Positions 1-7,127 of a stretch of 10,205 nt of DNA are shown here, piece after piece. Within the stretch, counting starts at the first letter, position 1. The number at the start of each line of letters is the position of its first letter. The DNA is from Bacteroidetes bacterium UBA7692 (lineage in GTDB: Bacteria > Bacteroidota > Bacteroidia > Chitinophagales > LD1). Location of the stretch: NCBI GenBank assembly GCA_002482725.1, contig DLGO01000095.1:29927-40131 (forward strand). The letters run 5' to 3'. The position numbers were made by a program, and so were the translations under genes. The notes beneath the pieces were generated by a model that made no database searches, was not told where the DNA came from, and worked only from the letters and a program-made list of their open reading frames with translations.

Positions 1-191
1 CTGATGATGGAGGTGCGGTTGCCCCAGGCCAGCATGGCTGTCCAGAAGGCGATAATCTCAATATCCTGCAGCTTGCTGAAGCGGTGGGGGATAGAGATAG
101 GATCGGCTGCTATAAAGGAGTGGTGGTTGTGCTCCCGGTACTTGTTTTCGAGCAAACGGAAGACCCTGTCGTGGTGCTGCTTGTCGGGCAT
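1..191 (-). CDS. TIGR02757 / DUF2400 family protein (N-terminal part, cut by window edge)
   Basis: The first 63 residues of a protein are visible from an ATG at 191-189; the rest lies beyond base 1. Around residues 24-58 it carries the segment ADPISIPHRFSKLQDIEI followed by a Phe-Trp stretch and WGNRTSII. I recognise this as the conserved N-terminal signature of the TIGR02757/DUF2400 family, common in Bacteroidota. I know of no established biochemical function for the family and propose none. The start lies 9 bases after the tadA stop codon, so it is probably the third gene of an operon with the flippase-like gene and tadA. Family assignment comes from remembered motif similarity, without a search. 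Confidence 0.8.
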   Translation of the reverse strand, partial: MPDKQHHDRVFRLLENKYREHNHHSFIAADPISIPHRFSKLQDIEIIAFWTAMLAWGNRTSII

Positions 192-200
192 AGGGCGGTG

Positions 201-641
201 CTACTTGCGTTTGGCTTGGAAAAAGGAGCGCATGAGGTTGCCGCATTCATTTTCGAGTATGCCGGAAACCACCTGTGTAGAAGGATGCAGCACACCGGAG
301 TGGCGGCTGTAGCCAAACTTGGGCTCGCTGCTGCCATATACCAGCGTACCCATACGCGACCAGTACAGGGCGGTGGCGCACATAAGGCAAGGCTCTATGG
401 TGATGTACATGGTACACTGCTCCAGAAACTTGCTGCCAAGGAAATTGGCGGCAGAGGTGATGGCTATCATTTCGGCATGGGCGGTAACATCTTTGAGCCG
501 CTCTACCTGGTTGTAGCCTTTGGCAATGATCTGATTGTTGCAGACGATAACAGCGCCGATGGGCACTTCGTCTTCTTCGTAGGCATAGGAGGCCTCTTTG
601 AGGGCCTGCTGCATATAGTGTTCGTGCGAACGGATGATCAT
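201..641 (-). CDS. tadA: tRNA-specific adenosine deaminase TadA (nucleoside deaminase)
   Basis: This 146-residue protein belongs to the cytidine/deoxycytidylate deaminase fold family. The zinc site is complete: His55 and the proton-shuttling Glu57 lie in TAHAEMIAI, and Cys85 and Cys88 in EPCLMC. Length and motif spacing match bacterial TadA, which converts adenosine 34 to inosine in the anticodon of tRNA-Arg(ACG) in the cytoplasm. The family usually reads CAGA after the second cysteine region; here it is CATA, a small deviation. The reading frame is open up to 728, but the ATG at 641 is preferred: it begins just before the conserved N-terminal helix and overlaps the TGA of the upstream gene as ATGA, implying translational coupling. 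A related guanine or cytosine deaminase cannot be excluded from motifs alone, but TadA fits best. Confidence 0.88.
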   Translation of the reverse strand: MIIRSHEHYMQQALKEASYAYEEDEVPIGAVIVCNNQIIAKGYNQVERLKDVTAHAEMIAITSAANFLGSKFLEQCTMYITIEPCLMCATALYWSRMGTLVYGSSEPKFGYSRHSGVLHPSTQVVSGILENECGNLMRSFFQAKRK

Positions 642-1588
642 GATTGGTCTGCTATTAGTTGTGGCGCGGTGCCGGGCTGTGCAAGCAATGCGGCTCCTGC
701 CAAAGTAGGAAGGGCAATGTTGGTGCACCAGATGAGTGTAGCAGCTACAGAGGCCAGTACGGGCTCATCGCAGATAAAGCCGCACACAAATACGGCAATG
801 CCGGTGCGGATGGCGAAGTCGAACAGCGGAAAGGCCGGCGCTATGGAGTGTATGAGCAAAATGGTAGCTGCGGCAGAGAAAAGGGTAGCGGGGTCTTTGT
901 CGATACCGCAAACATGCAGGGCAAACATCCACTGCGCGCAGTAGATGGTGTAGCGCATAAGGGCAATAAGCAACACGCGTAGCTTGATGCTCAGGGAAAC
1001 CGAATCGCCTGCAGGGAAAAGCCTGTGCAGGAAGCGGAAGGTGTGGCGGGTGCCAACGGCTGCACCGATGCGCTCGAAGCTGAAGTAGATAAGCAGTGCA
1101 AACACCACGCAAGCAACTGCGCAGATGGCTACGGAGGCAGGCAGGTTGAAAAGGAACACAAATGAGATGCCTGCGCACAAGGTGATAATGGCCTGTGCCA
1201 AACCGCCTAAAAGGGCTGAGTGCAATGCGCGGATGCGGAGGTGCGACGGCAGGTACAGCACGCGGCCGGGAAACTCGCCCGTGCGCCATGGGGTGATGGT
1301 GCCAACACAGAGGCCGACAAGCACGCTCCTGAGCAATTGGAGGGTAGATGTTTCGCCCTTGGCAAAGAACTGCTGCCACTTGATGGCTTCGGCCAGCCAG
1401 TTGAGCGGCATCAGGAGCAGGATAAGCAACATGGCAGGCCAGTTGGACTGCACAGAGTGCAGGGTTTGGGCGAGCTTGTTGGCAGCAAACAGCTGATGGC
1501 AGACTACACCAATGCAGGCAGCAATGATGAGGCCACGAAAAGCCACATCCCAGCGGGTGTTAAAAAAAGTGGGCATCTGCCGTTGCAT
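638..1588 (-). CDS. Flippase-like membrane protein (lysylphosphatidylglycerol synthase TM region / UPF0104 type)
   Basis: This is a 316-residue, very hydrophobic integral membrane protein with about eight or nine predicted helices, roughly at residues 17-36, 50-67, 87-105, 124-148, 151-170, 201-228, 235-254, 258-276 and 280-304. Family hallmarks are NWLAEAIKWQ (63-72) and the TPWRTGEFPGR segment (99-109), matching the N-W-x-x-E-x-x-K-W and T-P-x-R-x-G-E-x-x-G-R patterns of the membrane domain of MprF and related stand-alone flippase-like proteins. There is no C-terminal aminoacyl-transferase domain, so it is not a lipid aminoacylase; moving a lipid or lipid-linked molecule across the inner membrane is a reasonable inference, with substrate unknown. 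The start could be Met1 (1588) or Met5 (1576). It heads an operon, overlapping tadA by 4 bases. Confidence 0.8.
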   Translation of the reverse strand: MQRQMPTFFNTRWDVAFRGLIIAACIGVVCHQLFAANKLAQTLHSVQSNWPAMLLILLLMPLNWLAEAIKWQQFFAKGETSTLQLLRSVLVGLCVGTITPWRTGEFPGRVLYLPSHLRIRALHSALLGGLAQAIITLCAGISFVFLFNLPASVAICAVACVVFALLIYFSFERIGAAVGTRHTFRFLHRLFPAGDSVSLSIKLRVLLIALMRYTIYCAQWMFALHVCGIDKDPATLFSAAATILLIHSIAPAFPLFDFAIRTGIAVFVCGFICDEPVLASVAATLIWCTNIALPTLAGAALLAQPGTAPQLIADQS

Positions 1589-1633
1589 CCTACAAAGAAA
1601 TGAAATTTAAGTGAACGCTAAGAATAGGAGTCA

Positions 1634-1647
1634 AATTGATATCAATT
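1634..1647. promoter_or_regulatory. Perfect 14-base palindrome in divergent intergenic region (candidate operator)
   Basis: The sequence AATTGATATCAATT is its own reverse complement over 14 bases with no spacer. It sits roughly mid-way in the gap of about 104 bases between the divergent starts of the flippase-like operon (1588, minus) and ruvC (1693, plus). Its position suits binding of a dimeric regulator that controls one or both directions. No cognate regulator gene is visible nearby, so the operator role is inference. Confidence 0.35.
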
Positions 1648-1664
1648 AAATATAGCTATTTTAC
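1636..1664 (+). promoter_or_regulatory. Weak Bacteroidota-type promoter candidate for ruvC
   Basis: A TTG at 1636-1638 is followed, after 18 bases, by TATTTTAC at 1657-1664. This approximates the Bacteroidota pattern of a -33 TTG and a -7 TAnnTTTG, but the last two positions of the -7 box do not match. It lies about 30 bases before the ruvC ATG and its -33 element falls inside the 14-base palindrome, so a protein bound there would compete with polymerase. Weak evidence. Confidence 0.22.
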
Positions 1665-1692
1665 AGTTACAAAAACGAGGGCTTGCCTGATA

Positions 1693-2256
1693 ATGGATAC
1701 AAAACCGGATAGGATAATTTTGGGGATAGACCCGGGCACGATAGTGTTGGGGTATGGGGTGCTGAAGGTGTCGGGCAGCAAGATGAGCCTGATAAGCATG
1801 GGCGTGGTGCAGCTGTCGAAGTACGAAGACCCGCTGAATAAGCTGAAGATAATATACGAAAAGGTAAGCGGGCTGGCGGCACAGTATACGCCGGATGCCT
1901 GTGCAATAGAGGCGCCGTTTTTTGGCAAAAACGTACAGAGCATGCTAAAGCTGGGCCGGGCGCAGGGGGTGGCCATAGCCGCCGCACTGAACCATAACCT
2001 GACGGTATGCGAGTACGCGCCAAAGAAGATAAAGCAAAGTATAACCGGCAATGGAAATGCATCGAAAGAACAGGTGGCTGCCATGCTGCAGCAGCTGGTA
2101 AAGTTTGATCTTCAGCCTAAATTTATGGATGCTACAGATGGGCTGGCTGCGGCTGTGTGCCACTACTTCCAGACGAGCGGTGCGCAAACAGTAACCGGTG
2201 GCTCGTATTCGGGCTGGGGCGACTTTTTGAAGAATAACTCGCACAGGGTGAAATAG
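1693..2256 (+). CDS. ruvC: Crossover junction endodeoxyribonuclease RuvC
   Basis: This 187-residue protein is the Holliday junction resolvase that acts with the RuvAB branch-migration motor to cut four-way DNA junctions during recombinational repair. It shows the RNase H-like acidic site: Asp13 in GIDPGT, Glu73 in AIEAPFFG, and Asp146 and Asp149 in DATDGLAAAV, the equivalents of the four catalytic carboxylates in known RuvC enzymes. The basic segment KNVQSMLKLGRAQG (79-92) also follows the family. The frame extends upstream to a TTG at 1636, but the ATG at 1693 places GIDPGT at the usual distance from the N-terminus and is preferred. It is divergent from the flippase-like operon and ends 31 bases before the receptor gene, so some read-through into that gene is possible. 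Confidence 0.95.
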   Translation: MDTKPDRIILGIDPGTIVLGYGVLKVSGSKMSLISMGVVQLSKYEDPLNKLKIIYEKVSGLAAQYTPDACAIEAPFFGKNVQSMLKLGRAQGVAIAAALNHNLTVCEYAPKKIKQSITGNGNASKEQVAAMLQQLVKFDLQPKFMDATDGLAAAVCHYFQTSGAQTVTGGSYSGWGDFLKNNSHRVK

Positions 2257-2287
2257 AGAACAACCACAAAAACTACTTAACTCCAAT

Positions 2288-4711
2288 ATGCGCTTGTTGC
2301 GGATTCTATTTTTGCTTGCTTTGGTAAACCCTGCAATGCTGTATGCACAGCAAAGCTTTACCCTTTCGGGAAAGGTGTATACAGGAGATTCAATAGTGGC
2401 AAGGGGTGCAGGTATAACTGTGGATGAGGCTGCGGATGTTTATACCGATAGTGCCGGTAATTTCCGGTTGCAATTGCCCGGAGGGAAACATGATGTACGC
2501 TTTGCCCTGAAAGGATATAATAGCCAGGCCATACAATTGGTATTGACAAAGGATACCATGATTGATATACAGCTGAGTGATGGAAGCATAGCGATTCACA
2601 CCGTTGAAATCTTCTACCTGAAGCCACCATCCGAGCATAGGGAGGATGGGAATATTCAACTGAGCAGCGCTTCGATAAAAAAGCTACCGCAGTTCTTTGG
2701 TGAAAACGACCCTATGCGCGCGGTGCAGATGCAAGGCGGTGTTCAGAGCGGGGGCGAGGGCAGCAGGGGCATATTTATACGAGGAGGAAGCCCGGACCAG
2801 AACCTGGTATTGCTGGATGGGGCGCCGGTATATAATGCGGCTCACATTTATGGTTTCATATCCGTGTTTAACGGCGATGCCATAAACAAACTGACGATAT
2901 ACAAAGACAAATACCCATCAAGGTTTGGGGGACGGCTATGCTCTGTACTGGATATAGCAACCAATAGCGGTAACAAGGAAAAAATAAAAGGGTCAGTGTC
3001 GATAGGATTAGCTACTGCCAGGTTTAATGTAAACGGGCCAATAGGCGGAGGCAAGCTCACGACCTTTGACCTGTCTGCAAGGGTATGTTTTGCAGGCTTA
3101 TTTTCTGCCTCAATAACCAAAATGCAGTTCCGGAAATCAGGGTATGACGGTGCGCTGAAGTATTATTTCGGAGATGTAAATGCAAAGGTAGCGCACAGGA
3201 TTTCCGCCATCACAACAATAGAAGCTACTTTTTTTACGAGCAATGATTATTACAGCTTTAACCGGGAGGCGCGGCAGGAGGAAACGGGATTCAGGCAAAA
3301 AACATTTTCGGCACAGAATATATACTGGGCCAACTATACCGGCAGCATAGCGCTGATGCACACTATAAACGGCAGGTGGGGTATGAAGCATCATGTGTCG
3401 TATAGCAACTACCACATCAATAATATGGATTGGCAGGAAATACAGCAATATTATAACCAAAGTGCAGAACCCCAGTACTACTCGGATAATGAATCGAAAA
3501 GGAGCTCTTACATCAATGATATTTCTTACACTGCAGATTTTACCTGCAATATCAGAAAGCAAAAAATATCAGTTGGTGGTGGTGTAACCGGCATACTTTT
3601 CGAAGCGGGCAGGGGCACATTTAAACTGGATAACAACAGCAGTGGTGAACTGAACTACAGGCTGACGGGAGACAAGGTAAATTCCATTGCGGCATTTGTA
3701 TATGCAGAGGAAGAGTACAGGCCATCAAGGCCGTGGGTGCTGACAGCAGGGCTACACGGCAGGACCTACACTGTGCAGGGCAAAACATTCCTGAGCCTGT
3801 TGCCCAGGGCGCATGTGCAATTTAATCCTATAGGAGGCCTGTACCTGAGGGCAGGCGCTGCGGGTCTTTCGCAAAACCTGCATATGCTGGCAGTTAATTC
3901 CACAACAATTATCAACGACTATTGGGTGCCGGCAACAGCCAAGGCAAAACCTGAAACAGGATGGAATATGAACGGAGGGATAATGCAAAAGCTACCGCTG
4001 GGTTTTGAATGGAGCATGGATGGATTTTACCGCATAATGAGCAACGTAATAGAGTATAAGGAAGGCACTGCGGGTGTTGCAGTATTTAAACCATGGGAGA
4101 GCCAGATAGAAACAGGAGGGAAAGGAAGAAGCTATGGCGCAGAATTTTATATGGGGCGTACCACAGGCAAGCTGACAGGCTCTGCGGCATATACACTGGC
4201 ATGGAGCAACAGGCAGTTCCCGGGACTTAACTCAGGGGCTGTATATCCCTATAAATATGACAGGAGGCATAATATCGCCACCCAGCTGAACTACATAATT
4301 AATAAGCATTTTGAGCTTGGTGCTACATGGGTATATGGCAGTGGTACGCGGTTTACCCTGCCGGTACAATCGTATCATTCATTTGGCACATTGAATGACA
4401 TAGATGATGATTTGCTGAATGGCAGGCCTGTGAGTATACCAAATGACCTGATTATACTTTTTTCGAAAAGAAACGAGGCACGCTTGCCTGCATACCATCA
4501 CCTGGATGTTTCTTTTACTTATAGAAAACAGGTAAAGAACCTGATGCACCAGTTTAACCTGAGTATCTATAATGTTTACAACAACTTCAATGTGTTCATG
4601 GTATATTCTGATACAAAGGGACATGCTGACGGCAGCGTAACCTTGTCGTTGAAAAAGATAAGCCTGTTCCCGGTTTTGCCTTCCGTTTCCTACACCATAA
4701 ATTTCATGTAA
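2288..4711 (+). CDS. TonB-dependent outer-membrane receptor with carboxypeptidase-like N-terminal domain
   Basis: An 807-residue outer-membrane protein. Residues 1-20 form a signal peptide, probably cleaved after LYA. Residues 24-98 form a carboxypeptidase-regulatory-like beta-sandwich, seen in many Bacteroidota receptors. Residues about 125-225 are the plug domain, with the typical segments GIFIRGGSPDQNLVLLDGAP (161-180) and YPSRFGGRLCSVLDI (209-223). The remainder has the alternating aromatic-rich pattern of a 22-stranded barrel, ending in a SVSYTINF strand plus one final methionine. Such receptors import ligands using the proton motive force through TonB-ExbBD. The ligand is unknown. No susD gene is present; the partner is the DUF4249 lipoprotein just downstream (TAATG overlap), an arrangement known across Bacteroidota. 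The start ATG has no Shine-Dalgarno sequence, normal in this phylum. Confidence 0.92.
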   Translation: MRLLRILFLLALVNPAMLYAQQSFTLSGKVYTGDSIVARGAGITVDEAADVYTDSAGNFRLQLPGGKHDVRFALKGYNSQAIQLVLTKDTMIDIQLSDGSIAIHTVEIFYLKPPSEHREDGNIQLSSASIKKLPQFFGENDPMRAVQMQGGVQSGGEGSRGIFIRGGSPDQNLVLLDGAPVYNAAHIYGFISVFNGDAINKLTIYKDKYPSRFGGRLCSVLDIATNSGNKEKIKGSVSIGLATARFNVNGPIGGGKLTTFDLSARVCFAGLFSASITKMQFRKSGYDGALKYYFGDVNAKVAHRISAITTIEATFFTSNDYYSFNREARQEETGFRQKTFSAQNIYWANYTGSIALMHTINGRWGMKHHVSYSNYHINNMDWQEIQQYYNQSAEPQYYSDNESKRSSYINDISYTADFTCNIRKQKISVGGGVTGILFEAGRGTFKLDNNSSGELNYRLTGDKVNSIAAFVYAEEEYRPSRPWVLTAGLHGRTYTVQGKTFLSLLPRAHVQFNPIGGLYLRAGAAGLSQNLHMLAVNSTTIINDYWVPATAKAKPETGWNMNGGIMQKLPLGFEWSMDGFYRIMSNVIEYKEGTAGVAVFKPWESQIETGGKGRSYGAEFYMGRTTGKLTGSAAYTLAWSNRQFPGLNSGAVYPYKYDRRHNIATQLNYIINKHFELGATWVYGSGTRFTLPVQSYHSFGTLNDIDDDLLNGRPVSIPNDLIILFSKRNEARLPAYHHLDVSFTYRKQVKNLMHQFNLSIYNVYNNFNVFMVYSDTKGHADGSVTLSLKKISLFPVLPSVSYTINFM

Positions 4712-5613
4712 TGCGCAGCAGTTTGGGTCTATTTATGGTGATAAGCTGCGCGGTGCTGCTGATGTCGTGCGAAAAGGAACTAATACTAAAGGATCAGGAT
4801 GTACAGGATAAACTGGTAGTTACCTGCCTGCTGGATAATGACAGGGATGTGAAGGTGTACCTGACCAAAAATATGGCGCTGGGTGAAAGCTCATCATTGA
4901 ACTGCATACCTGATGCGAGGGTGGAATTGTATGAAGATGGGACACTGCTGCAGGTGATGCCTTTTGTAATTGCTGATACAGGAATAGGCTTTGGGTATTA
5001 CACCATAAACTACCACCCGATACAGGACAGGAAATATGGGGTAAAGGTGATACACGCACAGTATGATACAGTGAGTGCCACGGACCTGTTGCCTGTTGTG
5101 CCTGTGGTTACTATGCACGAATGGGTACAAAAAGGAGATAAGGGAAACAGGTTCCGGAATAAGTATAAGATAAGGCTGGATGAAGATGGTGGCAGGGCAA
5201 ACTATTATAGGGTAAACGTTTTCAGAAAGGGAGTTAAATACAACTTGACCAGCATAAAAGATACAGTATTTTCTAACTACGATGCGAGCTGCGGCACATT
5301 TGTTACTACTGCGCTAAAAGATACTGTGAGGGATTATTCATTCTTCCTTTTTGGGGATGACGGAATAAACGGGTCCTCGACTGAGCTAAACCTGGAATTT
5401 GAGGCACCTGAACTGCTGAGCACAAAGACAGAAACCCTTTGCATTTCGCTGTATGCAGTGTCCAAAGCACACTATGAGTATTATCGCACACTGGAACAAT
5501 ACAGGGGCACAAAAGACTTTATAGAGCCAGTGAAAGTGTATAACAATATCACCAATGGTTATGGTTCGTTTAACAGCCAGTGCGGTTATAAAATTGAGAT
5601 ACCCATAAAATAA
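4711..5613 (+). CDS. DUF4249 family lipoprotein, partner of the TonB-dependent receptor
   Basis: A 300-residue protein with a lipoprotein signal peptide: a hydrophobic segment at residues 5-18 and a lipobox ending LLMSC, with lipidated Cys20 followed by Glu-Lys. Family features include the N-terminal KLVVTCLLDNDRDVKVYLTK region (a beta-strand pair in which the family usually reads LVVxGxL), a YHPIQDRKYGVKV strand about a third of the way in, and the C-terminal EPVKVYNNITNGYGSF (272-287), which is the DUF4249 hallmark. Its ATG shares one base with the receptor stop codon, indicating translational coupling and a joint function at the outer membrane. By analogy with SusD it may be a surface-exposed ligand-binding or capping protein, but it has no SusD similarity and no member function is established to my knowledge. 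Confidence 0.88.
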   Translation: MRSSLGLFMVISCAVLLMSCEKELILKDQDVQDKLVVTCLLDNDRDVKVYLTKNMALGESSSLNCIPDARVELYEDGTLLQVMPFVIADTGIGFGYYTINYHPIQDRKYGVKVIHAQYDTVSATDLLPVVPVVTMHEWVQKGDKGNRFRNKYKIRLDEDGGRANYYRVNVFRKGVKYNLTSIKDTVFSNYDASCGTFVTTALKDTVRDYSFFLFGDDGINGSSTELNLEFEAPELLSTKTETLCISLYAVSKAHYEYYRTLEQYRGTKDFIEPVKVYNNITNGYGSFNSQCGYKIEIPIK

Positions 5614-5652
5614 AAAAGCGGGCCAGGAATGATCCCCGGCCCGCCCTTTAAA
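5612..5652. terminator. Bidirectional intrinsic terminator between convergent genes
   Basis: A 7-base G+C-rich stem, GCGGGCC (5618-5624) with GGCCCGC (5638-5644), encloses a 13-base loop that may add two further G-C pairs. It begins 4 bases after the DUF4249 stop. Six adenines precede it on the plus strand, giving a run of six T residues after the hairpin in the minus direction, so termination of the lipoprotein gene is strong. In the plus direction the tail is only CCTTTAAA, which is weaker. It serves both convergent transcripts. Confidence 0.85.
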
Positions 5653-5668
5653 TAGGATTGGTATGACC

Positions 5669-6226
5669 TTATTTTTGAACCTCTGCTTCTATAACACCTT
5701 GTTTAATGGTGATGCATGGAGTTGAAGATGTCAGTGCTTTTGTGGTGGTGATTTTAGCTGTAAGAACGCCATCGCCTATAACATAAGGTTTCAATTCAAC
5801 AGACTCTGTAGTTAAGGTTACAGTTTTAGCCGATGTAGAAAAATTCTCTCCATGAGCGATAAGTGAACCATTACCACCGGCGCCATCAAGCTTAACGAAA
5901 ACTTCTATGCTTTCGACAAACTCAAAGTCAGCTGCATTGCCTATAGAAGCTTTGATTGATTTAAGCTTTGCGGTATTCAGTTTTGAAGGGTCGTAGCTAA
6001 CGCCATTTTGAGCAAAAGCTTGTTGGATATCAGCACTTGAAATTTCATATTCGAAGGTTTCGCTTCCTGAGCCAAACTGAAGATTGTAGTCATAAAGACA
6101 GTTTTCTTCAGAGTCAGGTGCGGTGTAGGAAAACGTTTGGGTGTCATCATCTTTTTTGCAAGAGCTGATGAAGGTGACAGAAAATAATAGGGCTGCGCTG
6201 CTGATGATTGATAGCGTTTTGTTCAT
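5669..6226 (-). CDS. Small hypothetical lipoprotein, family not recognised
   Basis: A 185-residue protein that I cannot assign to a family. It starts with a type II signal peptide: a hydrophobic stretch at residues 8-20 and a lipobox ending ISSC, with lipidated Cys23 followed by Lys-Lys-Asp-Asp-Asp, typical of Bacteroidota lipoproteins. The mature part is rich in Ser, Thr, Ala and Val with alternating hydrophobic residues, suggesting a beta-sandwich domain. The region KLKSIKASI...FEFVESIEVFVKL (about 87-113) resembles strand patterns in other secreted Bacteroidota proteins, without a firm match. Two cysteines in the mature part, Cys43 and Cys171, could form a disulfide. The gene is isolated between two terminators (5612-5652 and 6291-6315), so it is probably transcribed alone from the roughly 75 bases upstream of its ATG; no convincing promoter was found there. 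Confidence 0.85.
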   Translation of the reverse strand: MNKTLSIISSAALLFSVTFISSCKKDDDTQTFSYTAPDSEENCLYDYNLQFGSGSETFEYEISSADIQQAFAQNGVSYDPSKLNTAKLKSIKASIGNAADFEFVESIEVFVKLDGAGGNGSLIAHGENFSTSAKTVTLTTESVELKPYVIGDGVLTAKITTTKALTSSTPCITIKQGVIEAEVQK

Positions 6227-6290
6227 ATTGATTTGTTTTAGGTTGCGAATGTAAGGTTTCTGTAACTATCTGCAAACGGATAAAAGGCAT

Positions 6291-6315
6291 AAAAAAGGCG
6301 GGTTTTAAACCCGCC
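6291..6315 (-). terminator. Intrinsic terminator of the DUF4290 gene
   Basis: An inverted repeat GGCGGGT (6297-6303) with ACCCGCC (6309-6315) leaves a 5-base loop; two further A-T pairs are possible. Read on the minus strand, the hairpin is followed directly by six T residues (the adenines at 6291-6296). It lies 12 bases beyond the DUF4290 stop codon and separates that gene from the downstream lipoprotein gene. Confidence 0.88.
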
Positions 6316-6327
6316 CTGAATAGTTCT

Positions 6328-7008
6328 TTATTTATTGTTGTTCTTCTTTTTGTAGAAGGGTTTGCCGCCACCGTTGCCTTGCTGCGGCTTGTGCTTGAAC
6401 TTGTTTTGCTTGCCACGGTTGCTGCTGCTGCCCAGGCTCGGAATTTGCCTGAAGCTGGTGCTGCCACGTGTAAGCATGTTCAGGTTGGTGTCGCGGTCCA
6501 GGCTCAGCTGACCATCGCTAAGGATGCGCAGGTCGTCCATGATAAGGTGGTCATTGGCAAACTCGCGGCTGGAGTTTTGGTAAACCAGCTTCATGTAGTT
6601 ACCAATACACTGCGCAAAGCCATCGCGCTTTTCCGGGTCTTCAGTTTCTATTGCTTTTTTTACCAGAGACTCTACGTTTTTGCCATAGTGCTTGTACCTG
6701 ATCTTACCATGCGGATAAGGAAGCGGAACGGGCTTTTTCTGTAGCTCTTCGCGGGATTTGATAGGATATGGAGAGTCCACATCCAACTGAAAATCGCTAA
6801 GGATAAAGAGGTGGTCCCAAAGTTTGTGGCGGAAGTCCTCCACATTGCGCAGCTGGGGATTCAGCTGGCCCATCAGCTCTATTATTTCCAGGGCAAATTT
6901 GTTTCTGTACTCCCTGTCTTTGATAGTAAGTGCATGCGCCACAATGCGCTGTACATGCCTGCCATACTCGCGTATGAACATTTTCTCTCTCGAGGTATTA
7001 TATTCCAT
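6328..7008 (-). CDS. DUF4290 domain-containing protein
   Basis: A 226-residue soluble protein starting MEYNTSREKMFIREYGR, the conserved N-terminus of the Bacteroidota-specific DUF4290 family, whose function I do not know. Residues 15-78 and 108-171 align over 64 positions without gaps with about 22 identities, including YG at each start and the matching L-x-I-L-S-D-x-Q-L-x-x-D endings, so the domain seems to be an internal duplication of a mainly helical unit. Residues from about 195 to the end are low-complexity and strongly basic (Lys, Asn, Gly, Gln), with a KKKNNNK end, like disordered RNA-binding tails. Binding to RNA or the ribosome is only an inference from that tail. The gene has its own terminator at 6291-6315 and lies 160 bases after the helicase gene on the same strand. 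Confidence 0.87.
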   Translation of the reverse strand: MEYNTSREKMFIREYGRHVQRIVAHALTIKDREYRNKFALEIIELMGQLNPQLRNVEDFRHKLWDHLFILSDFQLDVDSPYPIKSREELQKKPVPLPYPHGKIRYKHYGKNVESLVKKAIETEDPEKRDGFAQCIGNYMKLVYQNSSREFANDHLIMDDLRILSDGQLSLDRDTNLNMLTRGSTSFRQIPSLGSSSNRGKQNKFKHKPQQGNGGGKPFYKKKNNNK

Positions 7009-7030
7009 TGAATGATGTATAAGTTGTGAT

Positions 7031-7041
7031 AAAGCGGGGCG
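7031..7041. repeat. Copy A of a short intergenic motif (AAAGCGGGGCG)
   Basis: This 11-base string recurs exactly at 9494-9504, and its CGGGGCG core occurs again at 7128-7134. All three lie in the gaps on either side of the uvrD gene. This copy is 23 bases upstream of the DUF4290 ATG. Function unknown; chance is possible for so short a motif. Confidence 0.3.
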
Positions 7042-7127
7042 AATGAGGGCGATTAACCAACAGAAGCGAAACCGGCTTAGTAAAGTTTAAAAAAAGCTAC
7101 GGACTTAAAAAGATTTGCTTTGACAAC

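Noticed and set aside
642..728. N-terminal extension of tadA by 29 codons
   Set aside because: It would overlap deeply with the flippase-like gene and adds no conserved sequence; the ATG at 641 gives the usual deaminase start and an ATGA overlap.
84..944. Long plus-strand open frame of 286 codons
   Set aside because: It lies antisense to tadA and the flippase-like gene, both of which have clear family motifs; the frame is open only because of codon bias on the other strand, and its translation shows no recognisable domain.
1636..1692. Upstream TTG extension of ruvC by 19 codons
   Set aside because: The extension lies in A+T-rich promoter-like DNA containing the palindrome, and the ATG at 1693 gives the normal RuvC N-terminus.
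2288..5613. Reading the receptor pair as a SusC/SusD polysaccharide utilisation locus
   Set aside because: The lipoprotein has DUF4249 features and no SusD signature, and no glycoside hydrolase or sugar regulator is present in the window.
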